From: Quillaja saponaria
Taxonomy: Eukaryota > Streptophyta > Magnoliopsida > Fabales > Quillajaceae
Direction: 5' to 3'
Assembly: GCA_029379385.1 (NCBI GenBank)
Contig: CM055612.1
Coordinates: 15,190,001-15,254,000, forward strand
Length of the DNA: 64,000 bases
The notes under the pieces are model-generated. The model was not told the origin of the DNA. It saw only the letters and a list, made by a program, of their open reading frames with translations, and did not search any database. This document shows positions 23,201-33,172 of the stretch, in pieces. Position numbers and translations under genes: made by a program. How positions within the stretch are numbered: the first letter of the stretch is position 1; each line of letters opens with the position of its first letter.

Positions 23201-26200
23201 AATTTTTACCTACCCAAGAGTTTTCCCTGCTACATGCCTCGTGAATGGGCTTGGCCAACTACACAGTTTCATGTTTTTTCTTCAAAAACGAAAAAGTTTA
23301 TGTCATTTCCAATTTTAAAATAACTTTTCTATTTCCAGCAATTTCTTCATTCAATTAGTCCCTAACTCCCCATATTGCCCCAAATTCCAAATAGCATGAC
23401 AGCACAGAAAAACAGCAATGTCACACAAGCAATTAAACTTCTAGGAATATTAATAGACGAATAAATGGAGGAAAAGATAATAGTTACATGCATACTCTCT
23501 ATAGAGACCCACAAATTACTAACGTTCTCCTCTAGTACAAAAAGGCTGTCCCATTGCAAAGGTCCATCCATCAGAAAGCAATTCTTTTATCAAGAAGTGA
23601 TGTTATTCTACGGGGATTATGCATATAATTGCAAGATGGAGATTACATCGGGAAACAGCTAACCTATACTACAGGGATTATGGATATACAATTGCAACTT
23701 TGAAAATCAACAAAAATACTACTACATCTCGATTCTGGAACTTCCAAAACAATCCCAGATTAAATCAGGACAACCCATTTGGAACATTGAAAAATCAGGA
23801 TTATGCATATACACTTGCCATGAAATGTTAAGGTACTAAGGGAAAAACAGATTAAGTATAAACAAAACTACGGGAAAAACAGATTAAGTATAAACAGAAC
23901 TATTATATCAGCTGGACCTTCAAATTTAAACACAAAGAGAAACAAAACAATTATACACAAATACCTAATCCAGAGAATATCCATATGCTTAGTTTCCATA
24001 AGTTAAAAGAAAATATAAAAAATAATTTAAAAAGTTGAGTTGCTCTTATCAGCTCACCTTATTCTTATCTCCCAGTTCCTTAAGTTCTGCTTCAATTAAT
24101 TTATCAACCGACTTATGCTCCACTTCTTCATTGAGATCACATTTAGTTGCATCTATTTTGAGGCATTGCTTCTTCAAAGGTGGCTCCCCAGCTTGTTTTT
24201 CTTCATTCTTGTGATTCTCAACCTTCCCTTCATTTTCATTAGGTTTTTCTTCTGTCTGGTTAAGAGACTGCATATGATCTATATTATGAGGATCTGATAT
24301 CTCACCTGTAGCGTTAGCATGATTGGTGTTGTCATCTTTACAAGTGTATGCTTTATGCTCTTGCTTTTCCTCTTCCCCCTCCTCCTCCTCATCATCATTC
24401 TCATCCTCCTCCTTATCATCATCATCACTACTAGAAGTGTCTGAATATGAGAACTTGATTTTTGTATTTAAAGGTTTAGTTGATAGCTCTTTATGATAGA
24501 GACCTGAGTCCTCCCCATAGACTAGCTCTTCATAAAACTGCAAGATGAGAAAAAAAAACCTCAGCAGATATTCTAACTTAAACTCGAACAAGTTGAACAT
24601 AGTACTTGTTTTTACCAATTGTTTGCATATCCAGCAAACTTCAGTATACAACTGTGATACTGCAGAAAGTGAGGGAAGGTGTTGACAACAGCACCAGGAC
24701 ACTTATTCAAGTAAGTAAATGAAACAGAAAATTAAAAATAACAAAATAAAAAGGCAACCACAATAGCTCATTAATGGCCAGAAATTTCAATATACAATAA
24801 GACCCCAAGGTCCAACCTTCCATCAGTTAATCTGTCCTCCTATTTTCAGAAACCCGAAAATAACTGGGAAACAAAAAGCAAGGAAAGCAAGCAGGAAAAG
24901 ATATTGTAAGAAAATCAAAGATAAATAAATATTTAGGCTAAATCACACTTTTCGTCCCTATACTCAAAAAGTCACTTATCACTTATCATTGATTTATGAA
25001 GTGACTAATAGTTTTCCATGTGGCACTGCACGTGGCATACAAAATCAATGAAGGTACAATGGCAATACAGGCTAGTTATTTCCTATATGTAGTATTCAGA
25101 AAATGTAATCCACAATGCCAATTACTTTGAACTAGAATTTGCAGGGAAACCTATGTTATCATAAGAACATGAAAAGCCAAGGCTAATTCTTTTATATAAA
25201 GAAAAATAAAAACTAACTCATTATACTATGCCATAATAATTCATTTACGAGGATCCCACACCCTTAAATTTTAATAACACTTAACTATTGTTTCACCTAG
25301 TTGACATAATCCTATATGTAGATAATAAAAATAAATAAAACAACGGTGAATACCAAAAGTTCTCAAGTTTCCTTATATTTTATTTGTAATTACATGTGCC
25401 TATTTGCATGAATGGCATCCAAAAAGAAGTTTTCTTTTGTCTCCCTCTAAGAAACTAAGGCTCCCATGGAAATTCATCTTATGATTCCATCTAGCGCTTC
25501 TAACTACTTCAAGTGGTATCAGAGTCAACAAAATTCCATGGCTTTTAGCAAATCCCAAAGGTTCCATAGATCAAAGAACAATTGAACTGGATCTCACAAA
25601 AACTTGATTGATCAGAAGCATGCATGGAATTCCCATTAGACTACTAAGAATTTTTGGAAAAACCATGAGGTATCTTGAAGAGGAGAAATGCCCAGTTCTT
25701 AATTTCATATGTAGGGACTCTACACCAATCTAAGAGGAGAAGATAAGTGTTTTGCATGGTCTTCAATTTCTTCATTACGAGAACACTCACCGAGTGTTCC
25801 ATGGATTTCCTAAGAATGATCCTCTAGATTTGGAAGCCCAACAAATACTTAATGATGCTAAGTTGGTGTTTGATGAAAAAGGTCCTTCTATCATGCAAAT
25901 GTTCATATTGAGGACATTAAGACCTGTAACCGTGATCCATATATCATTCATGCTTCAAGGAACAATAAAAAAAAAAATTAGCAAGACAAAGATGAAAATG
26001 ATGGAAATTGTTGACAAGAGAACCGAATCGCAAGGACAAGTTAAACTTGAACTCGAGGACAAGAACTTAGGGTTTTCTTTTCCTAGCATCCCAAAAGACA
26101 TTCCTTTCTTCTTTCTAAGAATCTTTGGCTTCCATGGATAATCATCCTATGTTTCTTCACATGGTGCTTCTGAATGCTCCATCATAGAAATTTTCCTCAA

Positions 26201-29200
26201 TCCTCATCGCAAAATGATAAAAAAAATTACATTGGGTGGACTACACAACTATCATCAATCTAAGCCACAACTTTAACACCTGGTGCAACATAAGTCATGG
26301 TAGCATATAGATAGTAGATGTTCTATATTAAGATAATAGATAGAACAAAAAAAGAAGAAAATTCCAACAAGAAAAATGAAAGTTAAGGTACATAACCAAT
26401 TCCACACAATGTAACTTTTTTATATCTTGTGCAAAACCCTAGTGATCTTCAGCATTAAGGTTTAGTTATCATCATTAAAACAATAAAAAGCACCAAAGTA
26501 TAACAATTGGACAAAAAGTTGATTTCAACTTTTTGAAAAAAGTAAAATAAAAGTACATAACCAATTCTATGCAATGCATGGGTCACAAACCTAAAATAAA
26601 TTATCTACGAGCAGAATCTCTCAATATGCAAAAAAATAAAATTGAAGTAACATTCTAGTGCATCCAACCCCTGATCCAATCTATGTAATATCCTGCATTT
26701 GCAGATTTTTCTGAAGCATAGCATCAAGATCAAGGAAGAAAACAGCTTAATGGAGTGCCCATGCATGAACCAAAAACAAATTTATCCCATGCCCTACTTA
26801 AAATAGGTATCTGGCACAAAAATACCGAACTTTTCCTAATACTCTTCATATAACCGAGTCCAAGGTAGACCTGTTGCCAGCACCCTATCTTCTCCATGTT
26901 TTTCACCAATCAGTGTGCCATAAGGAATCTCTACCCAAACAATGTCGGAAAAAAAACACTCAAAACCAAGTCTTGTAGTGTGTAGAGACCATGTCGCTTT
27001 GAAATATGATATCAGCATGTGTACATGTGTCACAAATGTGTAATTTCCAAATTTCATTGATTGAAGTGTTTGCATATCAAACCAGTGTTTTCGGTTTTCT
27101 TGTCCAACACAAGTATTTTAGGGTAAGGTGAAGAGAGGAAGGAACTAAATATGGAGAGGTATCTAAGGTCTACACTCTACACTAGAGATTAAGGAGTGGA
27201 CATAGAGATCAAAGCACATAGGTAAAGGGGTTTGCAATCTGGTCCGAAAAGCTAGGGCAATGAGAGAAAAGAAGAAAATAACTTTTTTGTACAAATTAAT
27301 CAAATAATTCCCCTATTGCATCAGTATAATAATCACGTATGAAAGAAGACCAAGAATTACTTTTTCCCCAAGAAACATATATTAGTATATTTGATACAAT
27401 TATTAAAATATAAATATTATTTGATTACCAAAAGTAAATAAAACTCAAAGAATCCAGAATTTTAAAACAAAACTCCTTGGTAGTGTTGTCACAGGCACTC
27501 GCCTAGGCGACTAGGTGAGGCGGGCTGTGGATCAACTTCTATTAGGCAAATGCCTTTTCAGACTCAGAGACTACCTTGACCAAGGCAAGGTAATAGTTGG
27601 TTCAAGCACTCACGTAACCAAACAGATTTGTCATCTTGAAGCTTTGGTTCAAATTCAAGAAAAGTACCCCATAGCTCTCTGTATAAAGTCCCGACCGACC
27701 ATTTCACAGAAGGCGACGGCTGGGGGTAGAATTCAAATCAAATAGCTTCGAATTTATTCAAATTCCAATACTCATATTTAAATTCAAATTCAGATACTTA
27801 TACGAACTTAATCTGAAATTCGAATTCGAATTTGAATAAAATTTCAAATATTTGAATATTTAGGCTATTTTAAGAAATAAAAAATAATTCTTTTATAATT
27901 TTTTTAATAAAAGCATATATTTTTCAAATTTGAATTATTCATTGAATTATATACTATTTGAATTCATATTCGATTTCAAATTCAAATATTAAGTAAAATT
28001 AGAGTCGAATTTGAACTTTTAATTTGAATCCGAATTACTTGATTTGACTGCCACCCCTAGCGATGGCCTATCTTCGGCCAACGCTCCACCACACGCGGCT
28101 ACAACTTTGGTACATTAGAGCACTCACCTCTACTTGCCAGCGCAGGGCACTTCTACTGGAAAGTTTTCTGCCTTTTTTTTTTTCATTTAGGTCGACTCCT
28201 TTCGTCTTAGGTTGGTTATGGGTGTTTCAAGGTTCTTTATGATTGAATCTAAAAGCATTTTTAGTTAAAAGTTATGCTTGAGTGTCTAGGATTTTTTTTC
28301 TGGTTGTTTCTATGCTTTTCTTTTACTCTTTTTTTATGAGATTGATAACTTGGAGTCTACGTTGCAAGGATGCTTAGGTTAAAATCATTGAACATGTCTT
28401 TAAATAGGACTTCAAATTATGCGTTTCTTTTGAAGTTTTCACTACGCTCTTTTAAGGAAAAAAAAAAAAAGCAATACTATGTGCATTGCTTTAAATTTTC
28501 AATTATTGAAAAAACTATTATGTTGAGTTTAATACCTAATTAGAAATTGGTCTTTCTATTTGTCTAAAACCAATATAATTAGTTGTTTATATATTCTAGT
28601 TTAGTTCTATGTAATCTAAAATCTTCAATTGAGTATATATAGTAGTATTTTGAGAATTGTCACCTCAATTCGCTCAGACTATCACCTTTGTGGGGCATCT
28701 TGCCTCGATCTATTGAAGGACCTATCACCTTAGAGGTGCACTAACGCAGACATGGCATTTCTACAAAAAATAATAATAATAATAATAATAAAATAAAATC
28801 TTCTTTCCTCACACCGTAAACCTGGAGAGTAATGTTAGTTATACCTCCATGCTTTGTGAAGAACCCCAGTGCTCATTAGAAAAATTAAAATTGTATTCCA
28901 GGTACTTCGAGCAACAGAACAATGCAAGAAAAAATGAGAATTGGTATGAGATTCATTAAAGCACATAATACAAGCATGTGGAGATGTGGCATTGCCTTTC
29001 CATCTACAACAGATTATTAGTTGGATCTTGGATCCTATTTCCAAATGCATTCTAAACAAAAATCTTGAGGGAATCTTGGCTTTGCAAATTGGATTAGAAG
29101 GGGCCAAGAATTAGAACCATCTAAGTTCCAAACCCCTCAGTTGGTTCCAATGGAAAAGAACTAAAATGCAGTGTAGCGAGTGCTGCCTCTCAATTATTTA

Positions 29201-30831
29201 GATTCCAAAAGTTAGTATCCTCCGACAAAGTTCCACCAAAGCACCTAGCTTCTCCAGATCTGCATTGAACTTTTCCTTTTAAATTTGTTAACCAGCCAAC
29301 AGAGACCTCTCTTCCTCCAATGGATCCTGATCCCTGTTTTGTTCAAGGGTGATCCTTTTTCACTCTCCAAGCTATCAAAGACCTCCTCATTCTACTATTT
29401 AAGTTTACTTTTGTGTGCATTGAGTTTCTTTCAGAAAAATGCAAAATTGGACAAATCCTCCAATTAAGAGCTACTGCACTAACTGTAAGCAAGTTTCAAA
29501 GAATCCTCCATCCATCAAATTTGCCTGGAATTTATTTTTGAAAATACTACCATCATCAAAATGAATTGTGGATGACCAAAAGGGATCTCACATTGCTTCT
29601 TCAAAACTGACAATAAAGAAAATTATCTTTTCTCAACGTAGATGGAATTGAATGTTTGCTGCCCTAGTCCATAACTGGTCACCAATGGAAAACTTTCTGA
29701 TGTGGATCCAGTATACCATAACAAATTGCCAACTCCACTCAATATCTTAAAGCGGGACACATTCCTTTTATGTATCGTCACTTCCTTCTAGACTCCCCTT
29801 CATAAGTGGGTTAAGCTATTACATTTTAATTTCTTTTCTTGGAAAATAAAATAAAATTGTTGAGCAAAAAAAATAGAATTTTATTGCGCCCATTAACTTT
29901 CCAAATTATGCTACATTCAAGCAACAAAACACCGATACTGGTGCTTCAGTGGGGTATAATACAAGTACATGGGTCTGTCATTTTAAAAAAAAAATAACAG
30001 TACGGGTACATGATACTTTAAATTAAATCGTTAAAAATATATATATTATATATTTTGTTTATGAGAAGGAAGCATTTAAAAGTTAACTAATAGAATAAAA
30101 TTCTCTAAATACAGAGAATTTTATGTAATTAGAGAATTTTATGTAATTCTCTAAAATTCTCTAAGTTAACTAGTAGGTGTATAATTATGTAATTAGAAAT
30201 TTTATTTTATATCATTGGATCAAAACTAGTTTTTTCTTGAATGCATTTTCTTTTTCTTTTTCTTTTTCTTTTTTTATAATTAATATATATGTTTTCTATA
30301 ATTACAGCTAAAGACCCAAGGTAATAAGTTGTACCAAAGGCGTACCAGTATCTGGTGTACCGGGTGCGGCATGCATTTTGAAGTACCCGTGTTTCATAGC
30401 ATGAAGTGAAGTTTATGCAAAGAAAAAGGAACTAAACAAAACAAAGAAATCCTCACAAAGTATGAGTATGAAAGAAACAACCAATTGTGAAGAACGGAAA
30501 GACTACATACAGAGTCAACAATATTCATGGCTTCCCTTGAAGCTTGATGTTCCCTGCCTCCATCGCAAGTGATGAAGAATCCTTGCACACCAGGGCGCAA
30601 TGGGTACGACCCCTTCTTCTTCACCGGTTTCTGAGAACACAAGAAAAGCAATAAAACCAGGCTCAGAATAGCTTGCAGATAGAAAACTATGTGCATATGT
30701 GCACTCAGGCTTGTAAAGAAGAGAAAGAGTAGGTGCAAATCAGAGACGTTGTGAGGACGATAGCGTTGCTTTCTCTTCTTGCTCTTGTCGGCAGAGATGG
30801 GTTTGGGGATCGGCTTATTGTCGGCGGCCAT
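17150..30831 (-). CDS. THUMPD1: THUMP-domain protein, Tan1/THUMPD1-type tRNA acetylation adaptor (7 exons)
   Basis: Exons 30831-30748, 30630-30511, 24537-24058, 19517-19378, 19258-19150, 18809-18669 and 17233-17150 join in frame to 385 residues, all with GT-AG borders. In yeast and human the family binds tRNA through THUMP and partners the NAT10/Kre33 acetyltransferase to form ac4C in Ser and Leu tRNAs; here that role is inferred. Residues 1-28 are basic (KSKKRKQRYRPHN). The family signature KKKGSYPLRPGVQGFFITCD and GGREHQASREA follows (about 32-63). Next comes a long low-complexity acidic linker (about 95-125, runs of D and E) and a K/E-rich stretch. RRFVKLDSGCNGVVFVQM opens the folded part at 229. 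The THUMP core contains VLPIEVACYASEDEI, FAVLYEARANTGIDRMKII and PHKVDLNNPDKTIVVEIVK, and the end TVCLIGVVERYKEFTKYNLR closes it. The ATG at 30831 is the first, in the context CCTATGGCC. No stop interrupts the frame, so the gene looks functional. The linker is long for the family and introns are swollen by transposons. Confidence 0.9.
17617..18457 (+). mobile_element. Helitron-like non-autonomous element in intron 6
   Basis: The left edge, TCATTATATTTATATTATAC then ATAAAAGTGAC, resembles plant Helitron 5' ends. The right edge has a small stem (CACGATTCACACGTAACG, then TTTGTG) followed by CTAG and a T, the Helitron 3' pattern. The base before the left TC is T rather than the expected A, so the left end is uncertain. 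The interior is extremely AT-rich with an internal duplication (about 17690-17995 and 18018-18345). Confidence 0.4.
18669..18809 (-). CDS. THUMPD1: THUMPD1-like exon 6
   Basis: Codes for residues 312-358, starting FAVLYEARANTGIDRMKIIN and ending IVVEIVK. I chose the acceptor CTCTGTGCAG at 18811-18810 because family members pass directly into FAVLYEAR. A second in-frame AG at 18841-18840 would add ten residues, MVGNLDNSVQ. Donor GTAAGA. Confidence 0.88.
19150..19258 (-). CDS. THUMPD1: THUMPD1-like exon 5
   Basis: Completes the split arginine codon and codes for VLPIEVACYASEDEISKATG through QSPQK, residues up to 311. Acceptor TTTTAAG, donor GTAATA. The acceptor is weak in pyrimidines but gives the only in-frame joining that keeps the conserved text. 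Confidence 0.9.
19378..19517 (-). CDS. THUMPD1: THUMPD1-like exon 4
   Basis: Begins RRFVKLDSGCNGVVFVQMRK and ends in the codon shared with exon 5 (AG plus A, arginine). The text includes DIVQHLVTSLASTKKHMS. Acceptor TTGTTTTACAG, donor GTTTGT. This exon leaves phase 2. Confidence 0.9.
20345..21888. mobile_element. TIR-like element in intron 3
   Basis: The left edge reads CCACTTGGATCCATGGAATT and the complement of the right edge reads CACCTTGGATCTCATAATTG, an imperfect inverted pair related to the element at 15365-16056. Internally there is a long T tract (about 21258-21290). No transposase frame is visible; the open stretches on the minus strand at 20501-20250 and 21151-20903 look incidental. 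Confidence 0.4.
21258..21290 (+). repeat. Long T tract
   Basis: An almost pure T run inside the intron 3 element. On the gene's sense strand it is an A tract. Confidence 0.85.
22000..23570. other. Intron 3, unassigned part
   Basis: AT-rich sequence with no gene or transposon motif that I recognise. Short open frames at 22908-23323 and on the minus strand at 23571-23362 show no family features. Confidence 0.5.
23590..23900. repeat. Iterated modules and a 33-bp tandem duplication in intron 3
   Basis: A module like GGGATTATGCATATAATTGC recurs three times with small changes (about 23611, 23678 and 23799). Then GGGAAAAACAGATTAAGTAT followed by AAACAAAACTAC occurs twice in tandem at about 23839-23900. 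Confidence 0.75.
24058..24537 (-). CDS. THUMPD1: THUMPD1-like exon 3 (acidic linker)
   Basis: Codes for residues 69-228. It starts FYEELVYGEDSG, which continues the family text after exon 2. It then carries a serine/aspartate/glutamate-rich tract and a charged, low-complexity linker, ending EAELKELGDKNK. Acceptor TCATCTTGCAG, donor GTGAGC, phase 0. An ATG at 24702 upstream in the same frame belongs to intron 2. Confidence 0.9.
25425..26190 (+). mobile_element. Possible miniature LTR cassette in intron 2
   Basis: Two diverged direct repeats (about 25425-25510 and 26100-26185, sharing CTAAGAA, then GGCT(C/T)CCATGGA and ATCATCTTATG-like text) flank about 600 bases. TGGTATCAGAGTC, a tRNA-Met-type primer site, sits at 25514-25526 directly after the left repeat. 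The open stretch 25752-26141 has no domain I recognise. A decayed small LTR retrotransposon or TRIM is the best reading, but repeat ends are not fixed and no polypurine tract was identified. Confidence 0.35.
26190..27480. other. Intron 2, unassigned part
   Basis: AT-rich sequence without a recognised motif. The open minus-strand stretch 27075-26836 has no family features. Confidence 0.45.
27490..28080. repeat. GCCTAGGCG-containing repeat in intron 2
   Basis: Begins with ACTCGCCTAGGCGACTAGGT, a motif commonly seen in dispersed plant repeats, and continues into a long stretch built from AATTCGAAT and AAATTCAAAT words (about 27740-28050). At 28690-28745 another stretch has related text (CTTGCCTCGATCTATTGAAGG). 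Class unknown. Confidence 0.35.
28765..28796 (+). repeat. TAA microsatellite
   Basis: A run of AATAATAATAATAATAATAA sits immediately beside the LINE fragment. On the minus strand this lies downstream of the LINE coding end and could be its simple-repeat tail. Confidence 0.6.
28800..29480 (-). pseudogene. LINE reverse-transcriptase carboxy-terminal fragment in intron 2
   Basis: The minus-strand open stretch 29107-28835 reads CKAKIPSRFLFRM and then CIMCFNESHTNSHFFLHCSV, followed by ARSTWNTILIF. This is the zinc-binding region at the end of plant LINE reverse transcriptases: KAKIPS, then C..C, H and H-C ligands. Upstream (29110-29480, minus) decayed text continues the same strand without clear motifs. 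The polymerase core is missing, so it is a 5'-truncated LINE, as is usual. Confidence 0.65.
29920..30390. mobile_element. Possible small inverted-end element in intron 2
   Basis: The left side carries ACACCGATACTGGTGCTTCA and GTACGGGTACATG. The right side, complemented, gives ATGAAACACGGGTACTTCAA and CCAGATACTGGTACGCC. The shared ATACTGGT and CGGGTAC words in opposite orientation suggest terminal inverted repeats of a non-autonomous DNA element. No target duplication was seen. The interior contains a TTTTTC microsatellite (about 30247-30275) and TAGAGAATTTTATGTAAT repeats (about 30112-30160). Confidence 0.3.
30511..30630 (-). CDS. THUMPD1: THUMPD1-like exon 2
   Basis: Codes for residues 29-68, KPVKKKGSYPLRPGVQGFFI to NIVDS, the most conserved amino-terminal block of the family. 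Acceptor TTGTGTTCTCAG, donor GTATGT, phase 0 at both ends. Confidence 0.9.
30748..30831 (-). CDS. THUMPD1: THUMPD1-like exon 1
   Basis: Codes for residues 1-28, ending at RPHN. The donor is GTCTCT at 30747; without splicing the frame runs into a non-conserved stretch and a stop at 30394. Phase 0. Intron 1 is 117 bases. Confidence 0.85.
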
Positions 30832-31050
30832 AGGACCACGTTTGAAGGAAATTACAGTTATCTTCGTGAAAGATGTTTCGGCTTGCTGCCCAAATGTAAA
30901 TTACAGTCACGAAATAATTTTCAGCCGAAATTACATTTTAGAGCCTCTCTTGTACTCGGATTGGGACCCGACTGCGGACTGGGTGCGTCAATCTGAAAAT
31001 TTTGTTCATATATTTTCAGCGATTAGTTTATACGACCCATAAATTGACAT
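30832..31050 (-). promoter_or_regulatory. 5' flank of the THUMP-domain gene
   Basis: This unique-looking, less AT-rich stretch lies between the ATG and a strongly AT-rich region beginning near 31050. It should contain the 5' untranslated region and core promoter. I see no clear TATA box at a sensible distance, consistent with a housekeeping-type promoter, but the start site cannot be placed. Confidence 0.35.
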
Positions 31051-32520
31051 TATAAAAAAAAAAAAAAATTTTACTATACATATATTTTAATATTTTATTT
31101 ATATTCTTGTTTTAAAATTAGAATTCTTAAAAAACTAATAATAATAAATAAAAATAAGAAGAGCGAACAATTTCATTTTATAAAATTTTAAATGCATAAC
31201 TATGAATGATTTTAATTTATAATGACAAAAATAAAATTAAGAGTATTTATAAAAATTCTGATTGATATTTTATTTTCACTCATTTCATTTTAATTAATAA
31301 CTTTTGTGAATTAGTTAAATACAATTCTAATAAAATATTAAATAACATAATACTATTTTTTAATAACTAAGAAACCTAGTTAAATTCAATACCAAAAAAA
31401 AAAATCAAATAATCAAGATGTTAATTAATCGTAATCATACTAATTAATAAAAACCTTAAATTATGAGAAAAACATAACATAATATGAAATAATTACAATC
31501 CTATTATAAAAAATAAAATTAAAAATAAATTGAGATTGAGAGTTTAATTTGGTTTTAAATTAAAGATAACTTGTTAGACATAATGAATTTAATTATTGTT
31601 AGAGTTTATTATTATTAAAATTTATTAATATAAATAAAATTACAATTCTACAATTATTAAGATAGTGAATAATTACGGAAACAATCATATTACTATTAAA
31701 ATCTGATTTATGTACAATCAAAGAGTTAGAAGTTAAATTAAAAACAAATAAGAACATAAAGTTAAACTTTTATAAGGGTACGGGTACATAATATAATAAT
31801 AATTACAATTGAATTACTAAGAAACCTTGTTAAATTCAGTACCACCAAAAAAATTAAGTAATTGACATGTTAATTAAATGTACTCATACCAATTAATAAA
31901 AACCTTATAGTATGAGAATGGAATAATTACAATCCTATGATAAAAATAAAAAATAAAAAAATTGAGATTTAGTTTAATTTGATGTTAAATTGTAGATAAC
32001 TTGTTAAATATAAAGAATTTAATTATTGTTAGAGAGAGAAAGTAAGTTTTAAATTTTCTTAATATATTTATTTTTATTCTAAAATAGGAAGCCATAATAA
32101 AGGTTTTCTAACTTTTAAAATATTATATATATATTCAATCTGCATACCAAAAATATGTCAAACTTAAGTCAATACTATCTAGAATAGTATAAATATATTC
32201 TATCTGCATACCAAACATATATCATACTTATGTCAATGCAATCTAATTTATTAGTCAATCTGACTTTTACAATTTGTATATTACATAGACACTTAATATT
32301 ATAGCTCGATATTTTAACGTACAATTTAGAACTTTTCTTACATAATTTGTTGTGACAATGTGGATAAAAATTTATGTGAAGTGGAACACTTACATAATTA
32401 TGTATGTTATTGGAAATTTAAAATTTCCTTCACCATGTTATTGGTCGATTTTGAAACTAACTTATATAAGTTTTAGTGGTGATTAAGTAACAAGTGTTTA
32501 CATAAGAAATTTTACTAGAA
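31050..32520. other. AT-rich intergenic stretch
   Basis: Very AT-rich, with internal duplications: about 31370-31560 and 31810-31990 share GAAACCTAGTTAAATTCA-like, TAATTAATAAAAACCTTA-like and GAGATT-AGTTTAATTTG-like text. CTGCATACCAAA-ATATGTCA occurs twice (about 32141 and 32201). No gene seen. Confidence 0.6.
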
Positions 32521-32999
32521 ATTTATGATAATATATATATACTTGATTCTAGAATCAATATCCACCACAAATCCAAAAATTAGACTTATTTCCTTAATAT
32601 TTTACTATTTTATTTGTTTCTTTCCTTGGTTTAAATTGACTTGCTTTTCCTCTTTTATCTTTCTAGTTTCCCGGCTCTGTTTAACCCCTCCTCTGTTTTT
32701 CTTCCATTTGGCCGTGGGTCTTGATATGTTTAGCCGCTAAATCTAAGCCTTGGGTAAGTTATTCTTTTACTTTTCTCTTGTAACCGTAGTAGTTGGTGTA
32801 CTAGGGAGATGAAATTTAGTACAATTAGGGGAAACTAACAGCATCTTACTACTGGTTTTCCACTCCTTTTTCATCCTTAATTCTTTCCTTACCGTGTATG
32901 TTTGGGTGTACATGACAGTAAGTAAATTCTGCACTTCAGCCGTGTAGATTATCTCCCTTTTCTTGATCGTAAACTTCAGTTTGCTGGCAGCCAAATCAA

Positions 33000-33125
33000 C
33001 AAAGTTATAGTGTGATTTTGTCCTTTTGGGCCTTGAGGTTTTAGGAGTATGTTAGGTAACAGTTACTCCTAACTTGAAGTATACTTTTTCTAGGCTAAGC
33101 ATAGTCAGCAAAGCCAACCGTGGAA

Positions 33126-33172
<47 letters not shown>

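Noticed and set aside
24538..24702. Upstream ATG and extra residues before exon 3
   Set aside because: The text before FYEELV is not family-like and is separated from the conserved part by a good acceptor (TCATCTTGCAG). It is intron sequence.
25752..26141. 129-codon open frame on the plus strand
   Set aside because: It lies in intron 2 of the opposite-strand gene, inside a repeat-flanked cassette, and shows no recognisable domain. It is better treated as interior of a mobile cassette.
30394..30747. Read-through of exon 1 into intron 1 and exon 2 as one frame
   Set aside because: Although the frame is open through intron 1, the inserted residues are hydrophobic and not conserved, and donor and acceptor sites are clear. 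Retained intron 1 remains possible.
30733..31042. Two plus-strand open frames overlapping exon 1
   Set aside because: They mirror exon 1 and its 5' flank; no domain is recognisable.
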